Shown one piece after another: positions 50,432 through 59,052 of a DNA stretch of 64,000 nt. The stretch is from Candidatus Bipolaricaulota bacterium (GTDB lineage Bacteria > Bipolaricaulota > Bipolaricaulia > Bipolaricaulales > Bipolaricaulaceae), in assembly GCA_030550535.1 (NCBI GenBank), contig JAUQPF010000046.1, positions 40,944-104,943 of the forward strand, in the 5' to 3' direction. The notes under the pieces were generated by a model that saw nothing but the letters and a program-made list of their open reading frames with translations, made no database searches and was not told where the DNA came from. The first letter of the stretch is position 1; the number at the start of each line of letters is the position of its first letter. Made by a program: the position numbers and the translations under genes.

Positions 50432-51339
50432 GGGGGGTTGTCGGCGTCTTCTTCGTGGTGTGTGCCGGGTTGGTGGTGGAAGCCGCTTCTTCCATTTCCA
50501 TAGGCCCATCTCCCAACGCCTACGGCTGGAACAACACTCCCGTCACCGTGACCATCAACGGCGATTCTCCTGTTTATTGGCAAGTGGATGGCGGGCCCAT
50601 ATCGTCCGCACCCGCGCCTGTGGTCTTCCTCCTTGCCGAGGAGGGCGTGCATGTGGTGAGGTACCGCGACAATTCCGAGCCAGCCTTCAAGCAGGCCACG
50701 ATTCGCCTGGACTTCACTCCGCCGGAGATTCACGTCCGTGTTCCCGAGCCGGGCGGGGAGTACATCATCCACCAGCCTGTGCTCGCGGACTGGTCCGCAT
50801 GGGACAGGCTTTCCGGCTTGGCCGAGGTCAAAGCCTCTGCGGGAAACGGCGAGCCTGTGGACACCCGCTCCCCGGGCCAGGCCAAGTTCACGGTGTGGGC
50901 CAAAGATCGTGCGGGAAATGAGGCTCAGTCCACCGTTATGTACTTTGTGCGCGGCCTAGTCCAAGCCGTTTTGCCCAGCGGATTTTATTTGGACCGTGTG
51001 CTACCCCCTGAGGAGACCATCAAAGTCGGCAAATACCTTTTGCGTGCTCGCTACACCCAGGGCGAGGACGTGGTCTTTGCCTTCGTCATGAAGGATTACT
51101 TTGGGCGCCCCTTCACCCGCGCGGGCTCAGAGATCAGCGTGGTGCGTGTGCGCTTCGTAAACGAAGAAGAGGAGTATCCGCTCGTCAAATGGCTTCGCGT
51201 TCCGTTTGACGCGGAAAAAGCCGGCTACTTGGCGAGCTTCCCCGCGAAGGAGCTTGAGCCCGGGTTCTACGACCTTTGGGTTCTCTTCGGCGACGGAAAA
51301 TTTGAACGCATCCGCGTTGAAATCTTACCCAAATCCTAA
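50428..51339 (+). CDS. Secreted Ig-like protein, tandem paralogue 2
   Basis: A 303-residue exported paralogue of the preceding protein: signal peptide (VVGVFFVVCAGLVVEA), SPNAYGWNNTPVTVTI, IHQPVLADWSAWDRLSG, FTVWAKDRAGNEA, AVLPSGFYLDRVLPPEE, and GFYDLWVLFGDGKFERIRVE. It shares the complete domain order with paralogue 1 but has diverged, so the duplication is not recent. Its ATG overlaps the stop of paralogue 1 by 4 nt and the two are likely partners or alternates on the surface. Confidence 0.8.
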   Translation: MRGVVGVFFVVCAGLVVEAASSISIGPSPNAYGWNNTPVTVTINGDSPVYWQVDGGPISSAPAPVVFLLAEEGVHVVRYRDNSEPAFKQATIRLDFTPPEIHVRVPEPGGEYIIHQPVLADWSAWDRLSGLAEVKASAGNGEPVDTRSPGQAKFTVWAKDRAGNEAQSTVMYFVRGLVQAVLPSGFYLDRVLPPEETIKVGKYLLRARYTQGEDVVFAFVMKDYFGRPFTRAGSEISVVRVRFVNEEEEYPLVKWLRVPFDAEKAGYLASFPAKELEPGFYDLWVLFGDGKFERIRVEILPKS

Positions 51340-51351
51340 ATGAAAAAGGCC

Positions 51352-51386
51352 GCCCCTCCCCGGCGGGGAGGGGCTTTTTATTTTTG
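51352..51386 (+). terminator. Rho-independent terminator
   Basis: A perfect 10-bp stem GCCCCTCCCC/GGGGAGGGGC (51352-51361 with 51365-51374), loop GGC, then TTTTTATTTTT. It ends the Ig-like pair. Confidence 0.93.
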
Positions 51387-51395
51387 GGTAAGCCC

Positions 51396-51401
51396 TATAG
51401 A
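51396..51401 (+). promoter_or_regulatory. -10 box of yggS
   Basis: TATAGA ends 10 nt before the ATG at 51412, immediately after the terminator. The -35 would fall in the T-rich tail and is weak. Confidence 0.35.
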
Positions 51402-51411
51402 CTCGGCGGAA

Positions 51412-52074
51412 ATGGAGTTTCGCGAAATCGTGGACCGCTGCCAAGCGATCCTGCGGCGGGTGCCACCGCATGTGACGGTGGTGGCGGCCACGAAGGACCG
51501 CACCCCGGAGGAGATCCGGGCAGCCCTCGCCGCGGGGATCCAGCACATCGGCGAAAACTACGTGCAGGAGGCGGAGCGGAAGAAGCGGGAAATCCCTGAG
51601 CCCGCCGTTTGGCACATGATCGGCCGGCTTCAGGCGAACAAAGCCACCAAAGCCGCGGTTCTCTTCGACTGGGTCCAGACCGTGGACTCCTTGAGACTTG
51701 CCCAAAGGCTGGAGGCCGCGGCGTCCCGCGCCGGGAAAAGGCTGCCCGTGCTGATCCAGGTGAACATCGGCCGCGAGCCCCAGAAGGCGGGGGTCCTCCC
51801 CGAGGAGGTGGAGCCATTGGCCCAAGCCCTTCGAGAACTTCCTCACCTGGAACTGCGGGGGCTCATGGCCATTCCTCCGCCCCCCGAGAGGCCCGAGGAC
51901 TCCCGCCCCCACTTCCGGGCCCTGCGCCGGCTTTTTGAGGCGCTCCGCGCCGAAGGGTTCCCCCTGGACACCCTCTCCATGGGGATGAGCGCGGATTGGG
52001 AGGTCGCCGTGGAGGAGGGGGCCACCATGATCCGCCTAGGCACGGCCCTGTTCGGCCCGCGTCCCTCCCCTTGA
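51412..52074 (+). CDS. yggS: YggS-family PLP homeostasis protein
   Basis: A 220-residue PLP-binding TIM-barrel protein of the YggS/PROSC family, which buffers pyridoxal phosphate. The PLP lysine lies in VVAATKDRTPEEI; further motifs are HIGENYVQEAERK, WHMIGRLQANKA, QVNIGREPQKAG, LSMGMSADWEVAVEEGAT and RLGTALFGPR. ATG 51412 is preferred to the in-frame start in the terminator at 51340. It is a single gene after the surface island. Confidence 0.93.
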   Translation: MEFREIVDRCQAILRRVPPHVTVVAATKDRTPEEIRAALAAGIQHIGENYVQEAERKKREIPEPAVWHMIGRLQANKATKAAVLFDWVQTVDSLRLAQRLEAAASRAGKRLPVLIQVNIGREPQKAGVLPEEVEPLAQALRELPHLELRGLMAIPPPPERPEDSRPHFRALRRLFEALRAEGFPLDTLSMGMSADWEVAVEEGATMIRLGTALFGPRPSP

Positions 52075-52250
52075 GCGAACCGACCCTCATCCCAATGGGG
52101 TGGGGGACGATCATCACACGAAGACCTGGTGGAGAAGGGAACCGTGAAGAACGGTTGAGCCTAGCCCGCGCAAGCCTTAAACGAAGCAAGTCCTCCGTTC
52201 CCTGGCCGCGGGAACCCCCTCTCGGCATGTTCAACAGGTTTTTCCGCTTT

Positions 52251-52292
52251 TCTTCCCACGCCCCGCTGGGGGAGAGGGCTAGGGTGAGGGGG
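52251..52292. repeat. GC-rich intergenic palindromic repeat, copy 1
   Basis: A C-rich arm and a G-rich arm (GGGGGAGAGGGCTAGGGTGA) of the CCCTCACCCTAGCCCTCTCCC type, lying in the 258-nt gap between yggS and glmM. Related copies lie at 53914 and 54015. Confidence 0.5.
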
Positions 52293-52303
52293 AAAGGATC
52301 CGC

Positions 52304-52309
52304 TAAAAT
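52304..52309 (+). promoter_or_regulatory. -10 box of glmM
   Basis: TAAAAT lies 23 nt before the ATG at 52333 with a GGAGG site (52323-52327) between. No good -35 is seen because the repeat occupies that position. Confidence 0.4.
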
Positions 52310-52332
52310 TGCCCCGTTCCTCGGAGGAAAAA

Positions 52333-53661
52333 ATGCCCAAATTTTTCGGCACCGATGGCGTGCGGGGAAAGGCCGGAGAAGAGCTCACCGTAACACTCGC
52401 CCTTTCCTTGGCGCGTGCAGCAGGTCTGGCCTTTCGGCCGCGCCGGGTGCTTCTTGCGCGGGATACGCGTCTTTCCGGACCGGCTTTGAGCGCGGCCTGC
52501 GCCGCCGGCCTCGCCGCCACCGGGGCCCAAGTCCTCGATGCCGGCGTCCTCCCTTCCCCCGCCGTCTCCCACCTCGTGGTCCACGAAAAGTTCGACCTCG
52601 GGGTTGTGGTCTCCGCCTCCCATAACCCGCCTGAGGACAACGGCGTTAAATTCTATGACCCCGCGGGCCTGAAACTCGCCGTAGAGGAAGAGGAGAGGGT
52701 GGAAAGCCTCCTTGGCCTGGATGGCTTGGGACCCGGCTTCGGTGCGATTCAAGGATTCCCGGAAGCGCGGGAGAAGTACCTGGGCCTCCTCAGGGGCTGG
52801 GTCGGGGGGCTCCGGCTTCCCGGGGTCAAACTTGTCTTGGATTGCGCCTTTGGTGCCACGGCGAGCGTGGCTCCCGAGGTGTACGGGGCGATCGGCGTGG
52901 AGCTTTTCCTCCTTGGGGCCGAGCTCGACGGGGCCCGCATCAACGCCACGGGTGCCGCCGCCCCCGCGCTCCTCCAAAGGACCGTGCGCGAAAGCGGGGC
53001 CGACTTGGGGATCGCCTTCGATGGCGACGGCGACCGCGCGCTCTTCGTGGACGAAAAAGGGGAGATCGTGGAGGGCGACCGCCTCATGGCTGCCCTGGCT
53101 CCCCACCTCTGGGAGTGGGGGGAGATCCGGAAGCGGGCGGTGGTGTTCACGGTGTTAGGGAACCTGGGGGCGGAGATGTACCTGAGGGACCGGGGTTTTG
53201 AGGTGCTGCGGGTGCCCGTGGGCGACCGCCACGTGGCCTGGGCCATGCGGGAGCATGGGGTGGATCTTGGGGGCGAGCCTTCCGGCCACCTCGTGTTCCG
53301 CCGGTACACGGCCACCGGCGACGGCCTCCTCACCGGGCTCCTCTTGCTCTCCTACCTTAAGCGGTTGGACAAAAGTTTAGCGGAGCTCGTGGCTTCGGTG
53401 CCCTTGTACCCCCAGGTGCGGGAGGACCTGCCCGTGCAGGACCGCGAGGGGGTCCTGCACGATGAGGGGGTGCATCAGGCCATCGCCGAGGCCGAGCGGC
53501 TCCTTTCCGGCCGGGGGAGGCTTGTGGTGCGGCCCTCGGGGACGCAGCCTCTCGTACGCCTCATGGCCGAGGGCCCTGAGGAAAGGCTTCTTCGGGAAGC
53601 TGTGGAACGGGTGGCCGAGGCCGTGCGCCAGGCAGACGGGCGGCTCAACCCCGGCAGGTGA
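52333..53661 (+). CDS. glmM: Phosphoglucosamine mutase
   Basis: A 442-residue hexose-phosphate mutase interconverting glucosamine 6- and 1-phosphate for UDP-GlcNAc. Visible: KFFGTDGVRGKAG at the N-terminus, the phosphoserine loop VVSASHNPPEDNGVKFY, the metal loop FDGDGDRALFV, the substrate loop GGEPSGHLVF, and the C-terminal phosphate site RPSGTQPLVR. ATG 52333 with its GGAGG site fits the family start. It overlaps the convergent YHS gene by 17 nt. Confidence 0.95.
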   Translation: MPKFFGTDGVRGKAGEELTVTLALSLARAAGLAFRPRRVLLARDTRLSGPALSAACAAGLAATGAQVLDAGVLPSPAVSHLVVHEKFDLGVVVSASHNPPEDNGVKFYDPAGLKLAVEEEERVESLLGLDGLGPGFGAIQGFPEAREKYLGLLRGWVGGLRLPGVKLVLDCAFGATASVAPEVYGAIGVELFLLGAELDGARINATGAAAPALLQRTVRESGADLGIAFDGDGDRALFVDEKGEIVEGDRLMAALAPHLWEWGEIRKRAVVFTVLGNLGAEMYLRDRGFEVLRVPVGDRHVAWAMREHGVDLGGEPSGHLVFRRYTATGDGLLTGLLLLSYLKRLDKSLAELVASVPLYPQVREDLPVQDREGVLHDEGVHQAIAEAERLLSGRGRLVVRPSGTQPLVRLMAEGPEERLLREAVERVAEAVRQADGRLNPGR

Positions 53662-53854
53662 ACCACCGCCTCCACCAGGGTCTCCGCTCGCCCGCCCTTC
53701 CGCCCGTTAGGTAGCGCTCGGGGTCTTTTTCGAAGGCCTTCTTGCAGGCCGGGGCACAGAAATAGTAGGTCTGGCCCTTGTACTCGGCCTTGGCCGGGGC
53801 CGTCTCCGGGTCCACTTCCATCTTGCACACCGGGTCCACGACCTTCTTCGCCAT
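53645..53854 (-). CDS. YHS-domain heavy-metal-associated protein
   Basis: A 69-residue protein with the YHS domain: KVVDPVCKMEVDPE, YKGQTYYFCAPACKKAFEKD and PERYL. The Cys triplet probably binds copper or another soft metal. A Trp/Arg-rich tail (RPWWRRWFTCRG) follows. AAAGGAGG precedes ATG 53854. It lies downstream of copA on the same strand, separated by about 208 nt of repeat-rich DNA. YHS proteins often accompany CopA-type ATPases, which supports a role in copper handling. Confidence 0.87.
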   Translation of the reverse strand: MAKKVVDPVCKMEVDPETAPAKAEYKGQTYYFCAPACKKAFEKDPERYLTGGRAGERRPWWRRWFTCRG

Positions 53855-53913
53855 GCCGCCTCCTTTGCGCGGGATTGTATCTCTCCGGCCTGCCTTCGGC
53901 CCGTGCGCGGCGG

Positions 53914-53957
53914 CCCCCTCATCCCTGCCCTTCTCCCCCGGGGGAGAGGGGAGGGCT
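53914..53957. repeat. GC-rich intergenic palindromic repeat, copy 2
   Basis: CCCCCTCATCCCTGCCC, a perfect CTCCCCCGGGGGAG centre, then AGGGGAGGGCTGAG. It can form a long hairpin and lies between the YHS gene and copA. Confidence 0.6.
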
Positions 53958-54014
53958 GAGCTGGCACCGTGGGGGGGCAAGGCCCATCTTCCTCTGCTCC
54001 CCCATGGGGCGACA

Positions 54015-54062
54015 TCCCCTTTTCCCCTCTCCCCTGGGGGCGAGGGAGGGGGTAAGGGAGCC
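54015..54062. repeat. GC-rich intergenic palindromic repeat, copy 3
   Basis: CCCCTCTCCCCTGGGGGCGA followed by GGGAGGGGGTAAGGGAG, abutting the copA stop codon. It is inverted relative to copy 2 and may act as a transcription end for copA. Confidence 0.55.
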
Positions 54063-56504
54063 CTAATCCAGCCTTGCCCGGCGCAGGAGGTTGGCGTTCC
54101 CCACCACGGTGACGGAGGAGGTGGCCATCGCGACCTCCGCCAGGACCGGGTGCATCCAGCCCATCACCGCCAGCGGGATCATCACCACGTTGTAGAAGAA
54201 GGCCCAGAAGAGGTTCTGCCGAATCTTGCGAAAGGCCGCGCGGGAAAGCCGCATCGCCCGCACGACCCCCATCAGGTCCCCGCGCACCAGCACGATGTCC
54301 CCGGCCTCGATGGCGATGTCCGTCCCCGTCCCCAGCGCGATCCCCACGTTTGCCTGCCGCAGCGCCGGCGCGTCGTTGATGCCATCGCCGACAAAGGCCA
54401 CCGTCCCGAACGCCTCCTGCAGCCGCCGGACCTCCGCGACCTTCCCGTCCGGAAGGACCTCCGCCAGAACGTGGTCAATCCCCACCCGGCGCGCGATGGC
54501 CTGTGCGGTCCGCCAGTTGTCGCCCGTGATCATCGCTGTCCGGACCCCCATCCGGCGCAGTTCCTCGGCCGCCGCGACGGCGTCCTCCTTCAGGGTGTCC
54601 GCGATCCCCAGGACTCCCAGCGCGCGCCCGTCGGCCGCCACCACCACCACGGTTTGGGCCTCCTCTTCCAAGCGGGCCATGGCCTCCGCCACGGGCCCCA
54701 GCTCGATCCCCTCCGCCTCCGCGAGCCGCCGGGAGCCCACGAGCACCCGCTTCCCGTCCACGGTGGCCAGGACGCCCAGCCCCCGCCGGGCCTGAAAACC
54801 GAGGGGGTCCGTCAGAGGGAGCCCCTCCGCCTCGGCGCGCGCCACGACCGCCCGGCCCAGGGGGTGTTCGCTCCCCCGCTCCGCCGACGCGGCCAGCCGC
54901 AGAACCTCCCGCCCGTCCACGCCGTCGGCCGGGACGATGTGCGTCACTTCGGGCTTCCCCTTCGTCAGGGTCCCCGTCTTGTCAAAGACGACCATCCGAA
55001 CATCCCGCAGGGTCTGCAGCGCTTCGCCGGAGCGGATGAGGATGCCCCGTTCGGCCCCCATCCCACTGGCGACCATCAGTGCGGTCGGCGTCGCCAGCCC
55101 CAGCGCGCAGGGGCAGGCGATGACCAGCACAGCGACCGTGGAGATGATGGCCAGGGTGAGGGTTCCCAGGTTCGGGTTCACCCAAGGCAGGAAGGAGCCC
55201 GCCGTCACCAGCGCCCGCATCGTCCCCGGAAAGGCGAGCCACGCGGCGAAGGTCAGGAGCGCGATGGCCAGGACAACGGGGACGAAAACGGCGGTCACCC
55301 GGTCGGCGAAGGCCTGGATGGGGACTTTGGAACCCTGGGCCTCCTCCACCATCCGGATGACCTGGGCCAGGAAGGTATCTTTCCCCACGCGCGTGGCTCG
55401 GACTTTCAGGAGCCCCTCCTGGTTGACCGTGGCGCCGATGACGGGGTCGCCGGGTCGCTTGTTGACGGGCATGGACTCCCCGGTGGCCATGGACTCGTCC
55501 ACGGCGCTCTCGCCCTCCACAACGACGCCGTCGGTGGGGATTTTCTCGCCGGGGCGGACGACCATCACGTCCCCCACCTGAACGGCCTCAACAGGCACCT
55601 CCACTTCCAGGCCGTCCCGGACCACCCGCGCCGTTTTGGCGCCCAGTTCCAGGAGCCGCCGGATGGCCTGGGACGCGCGCCCCTTCGCCGTCTCCTCCAC
55701 GTACCGCCCGGTCAGGTGGAAGGCCATAATCATCGCCGCAACACCCGCGTAGTTGGCGATGGGGAAGAAGAAGGAGAGGGGACCGGTCAGGAAGGAAACC
55801 CCTGTCCCCAGGGTGATGAGGGTATCCATGTTTGGGTAGCCGTGGAGCGCGGCGGTGAGGCCACTGCGGTAGGTCCGGCGGCCCACCCAGAAAAGGACGG
55901 GCGCGGCCAGGAGAATCATCCCCAGGTTGAAGGCCAGATGGCTGGGCCACATCAGGCCCCAGAGCATCTCCGGGAGCATCCAGAGGATGATGGGGATGGT
56001 GAGGGCCCAGGCGACGCGCATCCGGAAGCGGGCCTGGCGCATTTTCCGTTCGGCCTGGTCCTCCACGGGAGCGGCCACTCCCTCCGCAGGAGCCTCCAGG
56101 ACCTCGTATCCGGCCTCCGCGACGGCCCTCCTGAAATCGGCCAGGCCCACCGTGCCGGGGACGTAGGTCACGGTCGCTTTCTCCGTCGCCAGGTTGACGA
56201 CGACGGAGACGACGCCGGGGAGCGCGCGCAGGGCTTCCTCCACGTGGGCCGCGCACGCGGCGCAGGTCATCCCGCCGATGGGGAGCACGACCGTCTCGGT
56301 GGGAACCTCGTAACCCGCGTCTTTCACGGCACGGGCAAGCTCGATCCAACGAAGGCCAGGTTCCGCCTCCACGAACGCCTCCTCCGTGGCCAAGTTCACC
56401 ATGGCTCGCTGGACCCCGGGCACGCGGGAAAGAGCCTCCTCCACGCGGGCCGCGCAGGCCGCACATGTCATCCCCCGAATCGGCAACTTTCGGCGCTCCG
56501 CCAT
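54063..56504 (-). CDS. copA: Copper-translocating P-type ATPase CopA
   Basis: An 813-residue P1B-type ATPase. Two N-terminal heavy-metal domains each carry GMTCAACAA (about residues 11 and 78). The membrane metal site is CPC in [15 protein letters not shown]. The actuator loop is ATGESMPV, the phosphorylation site [10 protein letters not shown], the HP motif SEHPLG, and the hinge [16 protein letters not shown]. It exports Cu(I) from the cytosol. It is followed on the same strand by a YHS protein. TAGGTT lies 7 nt upstream of ATG 56504, a leaderless-type spacing. Confidence 0.95.
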   Translation of the reverse strand: MAERRKLPIRGMTCAACAARVEEALSRVPGVQRAMVNLATEEAFVEAEPGLRWIELARAVKDAGYEVPTETVVLPIGGMTCAACAAHVEEALRALPGVVSVVVNLATEKATVTYVPGTVGLADFRRAVAEAGYEVLEAPAEGVAAPVEDQAERKMRQARFRMRVAWALTIPIILWMLPEMLWGLMWPSHLAFNLGMILLAAPVLFWVGRRTYRSGLTAALHGYPNMDTLITLGTGVSFLTGPLSFFFPIANYAGVAAMIMAFHLTGRYVEETAKGRASQAIRRLLELGAKTARVVRDGLEVEVPVEAVQVGDVMVVRPGEKIPTDGVVVEGESAVDESMATGESMPVNKRPGDPVIGATVNQEGLLKVRATRVGKDTFLAQVIRMVEEAQGSKVPIQAFADRVTAVFVPVVLAIALLTFAAWLAFPGTMRALVTAGSFLPWVNPNLGTLTLAIISTVAVLVIACPCALGLATPTALMVASGMGAERGILIRSGEALQTLRDVRMVVFDKTGTLTKGKPEVTHIVPADGVDGREVLRLAASAERGSEHPLGRAVVARAEAEGLPLTDPLGFQARRGLGVLATVDGKRVLVGSRRLAEAEGIELGPVAEAMARLEEEAQTVVVVAADGRALGVLGIADTLKEDAVAAAEELRRMGVRTAMITGDNWRTAQAIARRVGIDHVLAEVLPDGKVAEVRRLQEAFGTVAFVGDGINDAPALRQANVGIALGTGTDIAIEAGDIVLVRGDLMGVVRAMRLSRAAFRKIRQNLFWAFFYNVVMIPLAVMGWMHPVLAEVAMATSSVTVVGNANLLRRARLD

Positions 56505-56626
56505 CTATCCAAACCTACCGGGGATGGAGGGGGTTGGCCACGTCCCCCTCGCCTTTCTCGGGGAAAGAGGACGAGCAGGCTCGCCTCCACTCCTTGCGCA
56601 TGTCAAAATCACGCGGAGGAGGTCAA

Positions 56627-57658
56627 ATGCAGCTTGGAAAGATCCCGCGGATTCGGCTTGGCGAGTACCCCACGCCTCTGGCGGAGCTTACGAACCTCAC
56701 CCGAAGGCTCGGCGGGCCGCGCCTTTTCATGAAGCGCGAGGACCTCGTGGGGATTGCCCTGGGCGGGAACAAGGTGCGTAAGTTGGAGTATGCCCTTGCG
56801 GAGGCCTTGGCCCAAAGGGCTACGGCGATCGTCACAAGCGGCGCGGTTCAAAGCAACCACGTGCGCCTAACAATCGCCTGCGCCAACCGCCTGGGCCTCA
56901 AGACCTACGCGGTTCTCCGGGGCGAGCGGCCCAGCGCGCCCACGGGGAACCTCCTTCTCGACCACATCCTGGGCGCGGCGGAGATCCACTGGGTGGATCC
57001 CAAGGCTTTCTCCACGCGGGAGGAGCTTGTGCAAGCCACAGAGGCGCGGGCCCAGGAGCTCGCGGAGGAGCTGCGGCGGCGGGGAGAGCGGCCTTACGTG
57101 ATCCCCAACGGCTGTAACCCCCTCCATTCGGCCCTCGCCTATGCGGGGTGCGTGCTGGAGCTTTTGGAGCAGATGCGGGCCTTGAACCTTGCGCCGGATG
57201 GGATCGTCACCGCCTGCGGCACCGCCGGGACCCAAACCGGGCTCATCCTGGGCTCGCTTCTTTTCGCCCAGGGGCAGATCCGGGTGGTGGGAGTGAGCGT
57301 CTCCGCAAGGGCCGAGGTTCTGCGGGAGCGCATCCGTCGGAACCTCGAGGAAGCTCTGCGCTTCCTTGGACTGGACCTGCCTATTCCGGAAGAGGCGATC
57401 GAGGTGCACGACGGCTACGTGGGGCCCGGCTACGCGGTTCCCACCCCGGAGATGAAGCGGGCCGTGGAGCTTTTGGCCCGTACGGAGGGGATCCTCCTCG
57501 ATCCCGTGTACACGGGGAAGGCCATGGCCGGGCTTTTGGATCTCCTGGAGAAGGGCGTACTCAAGGGCATGGAGAACGTGGTGTTCCTGCACACCGGCGG
57601 GGTGCCCGCCCTCTTCGCCGACACCCAGGCCCCCGCGTTTTACCCTGGGCCGGCCTAG
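56627..57658 (+). CDS. dcyD: D-cysteine desulfhydrase / ACC-deaminase family PLP enzyme
   Basis: A 343-residue fold-type II PLP enzyme: YPTPLAELTNLTRRLGG, REDLVGIALGGNKVRKLEY with the PLP Lys, SGAVQSNHVRLTIACA, ACGTAGTQTGLILGS (phosphate loop), and VYTGKAMAGL. The pattern matches D-cysteine desulfhydrase (pyruvate, ammonia and sulfide from D-Cys); 1-aminocyclopropane-1-carboxylate deaminase is an alternative. GGAGGAGG sets ATG 56627. Single gene between copA and the Cys-rich pair. Confidence 0.88.
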   Translation: MQLGKIPRIRLGEYPTPLAELTNLTRRLGGPRLFMKREDLVGIALGGNKVRKLEYALAEALAQRATAIVTSGAVQSNHVRLTIACANRLGLKTYAVLRGERPSAPTGNLLLDHILGAAEIHWVDPKAFSTREELVQATEARAQELAEELRRRGERPYVIPNGCNPLHSALAYAGCVLELLEQMRALNLAPDGIVTACGTAGTQTGLILGSLLFAQGQIRVVGVSVSARAEVLRERIRRNLEEALRFLGLDLPIPEEAIEVHDGYVGPGYAVPTPEMKRAVELLARTEGILLDPVYTGKAMAGLLDLLEKGVLKGMENVVFLHTGGVPALFADTQAPAFYPGPA

Positions 57659-57777
57659 CCGAACCCCCACTTCCCGTGTGGGGGATGGGGTCGAGGGGTG
57701 CAAGGGCGGGGGCCGGGGCCAGAGAAAACCGGACATCGACCTCCGGTGTAGATTCCCTTGCGACGAAAGGAGGACAT

Positions 57778-58392
57778 GTGCGAAGGGTTGGGCTGATCAT
57801 TTCCGCGTTGGGCCTTTTCCTGTTCCTCGGGGGCTTTGCCGCGGGTCCTGAGCTGGTTTCCGAGCTCCGGGCGGAGCTCATCCCCCAAGAGGGCCAACGC
57901 ACGGCCTACGGCATCCCCCTATCCCTGGGGAACGCCCAAACTTTTGCGGATTGGCACGACGCGATCGTCCTCACCCCCGAGGAGGAGGCCGTCTGGTACG
58001 AGGCCCTGAGTTTTCCGGCCCCGTGCTGCGCGGACTACCCCGTGTACCACTGCTGCTGTCAGGACCACGGGCTCATCTGCAACCTCGTGCGCTCCGCTCA
58101 GGGGTTAGGGAAGTGGTTGATCGTGCACCGAGGCTACGGGGCGGTGGAGGTGCGGGCAGCGGTGGCGGAGTGGCTGCGGTTTTTGGCTCCTAACTACTAC
58201 CTTGCCTTGGCCTTGGAGGAGCGGGGGCTCGAACCCGCGGCCTTCGGGATGGAGCCCTCGGAGGCCTACCAGGCCTGCTACCGCGGTTGGTGCAACGTGC
58301 CCTTGGATGAGGGGGGCTGCGGGGGCATGGGCCAGGAAGTGAAACTCGCCAAGCCTCCGGCCGTGCCGCCTTGCTGCCTCCCCCAGGATTGA
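57778..58392 (+). CDS. Secreted cysteine-rich protein, paralogue 1
   Basis: A 204-residue exported protein from GTG 57778 (AAAGGAGG just upstream): signal peptide VGLIISALGLFLFLGGFAAG, then AELIPQEGQRTAYGIPLSLG, cysteine clusters PCCADYPVYHCCCQDHGLIC and a helix NLVRSAQGLGKWLIV, ending EGGCGGMGQ and PPCCLPQD. The cysteine-plus-helix layout vaguely recalls PCYCGC-type metal-binding proteins but I cannot assign a family. A paralogue follows, and an iron-type ABC operon lies next. Metal binding is inferred. Confidence 0.75.
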   Translation: MRRVGLIISALGLFLFLGGFAAGPELVSELRAELIPQEGQRTAYGIPLSLGNAQTFADWHDAIVLTPEEEAVWYEALSFPAPCCADYPVYHCCCQDHGLICNLVRSAQGLGKWLIVHRGYGAVEVRAAVAEWLRFLAPNYYLALALEERGLEPAAFGMEPSEAYQACYRGWCNVPLDEGGCGGMGQEVKLAKPPAVPPCCLPQD

Positions 58393-58467
58393 GGATGGGG
58401 TGAAGAGGGTGGCTATGGACCGCAACGTAGCGATCCTCCTCGTGGCCTTGGGCCTGGTGGTGGGGGG

Positions 58468-59001
58468 GTGCTCCTGTGGTGGACGGAGAGGGTGCCTCCC
58501 CCGGCCCTTTCCCTGGAGGCCCTCCGGGCGGAGGTCATCCCCCAAGAGGGCCAACGCACGGCCTACGGCATCCCCCTATCCCTGGGGAACGCCCAAACTT
58601 TTGCGGATTGGCACGACGCGGTACGCCTGACCCCGGCGGAGGAACGGATCCTTTGGGAGGCCCTGCACCCCGTACCCACGCCCTGTTGTGACGACACCCG
58701 CCTGACCCGTTGCTGTTGCGAGGAGGGCGGGCTCATCTGCAACCTGGTGCGCAGCGCTCGGGGGCTTGGGGCCTGGCTCATCCGGGAACGGGGTTTTGGC
58801 GCGGAGGCGGTGCGGGCGGCGGTGGAGGAGTGGCTGCGGTTCGTCCACCCGGGCTACTACCTGGCCGGGGAGCTCCGGCGCTTGGGGCAGAACCCCGCGG
58901 CCTATGGGCTTCCCTCGCGGGGTGCTTGCTACCGGGGGGCTTGCGAAGCGGGGTTTCGGGAAGGCGGCTGTGGCGGCATGGGCTGGCGGGTGAGGCTCTG
59001 A
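58468..59001 (+). CDS. Cysteine-rich protein, paralogue 2, with probable frameshift in its signal sequence
   Basis: A 177-residue frame from GTG 58468 paralogous to the preceding gene: AEVIPQEGQRTAYGIPLSLG, PCCDDTRLTRCCCEEGGLIC, NLVRSARGLGAWLI, ending EGGCGGMGWRVRL. As read it lacks a full signal peptide. In another frame ATG 58415 with a GAGGGTGG site starts MDRNVAILLVALGLVVGG and runs into a G7 tract (58462-58468); one more G would join it to VLLWWTERVPP and give a normal signal anchor of about 195 residues. The tract could be a phase-variable switch, a true lesion, or a sequencing miscount. Confidence 0.7.
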   Translation: MLLWWTERVPPPALSLEALRAEVIPQEGQRTAYGIPLSLGNAQTFADWHDAVRLTPAEERILWEALHPVPTPCCDDTRLTRCCCEEGGLICNLVRSARGLGAWLIRERGFGAEAVRAAVEEWLRFVHPGYYLAGELRRLGQNPAAYGLPSRGACYRGACEAGFREGGCGGMGWRVRL

Positions 59002-59052
59002 GCCCCAGGCCGTTGAGGGCCAGGGGGTCTGTCTTTTCCTAGCGCGGTGGTC

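Noticed and set aside
57664..57690. CCCCCAC/GTGGGGG hairpin after dcyD as a terminator
   Set aside because: The stem is followed by G-rich, not T-rich, sequence, so it does not qualify as rho-independent.
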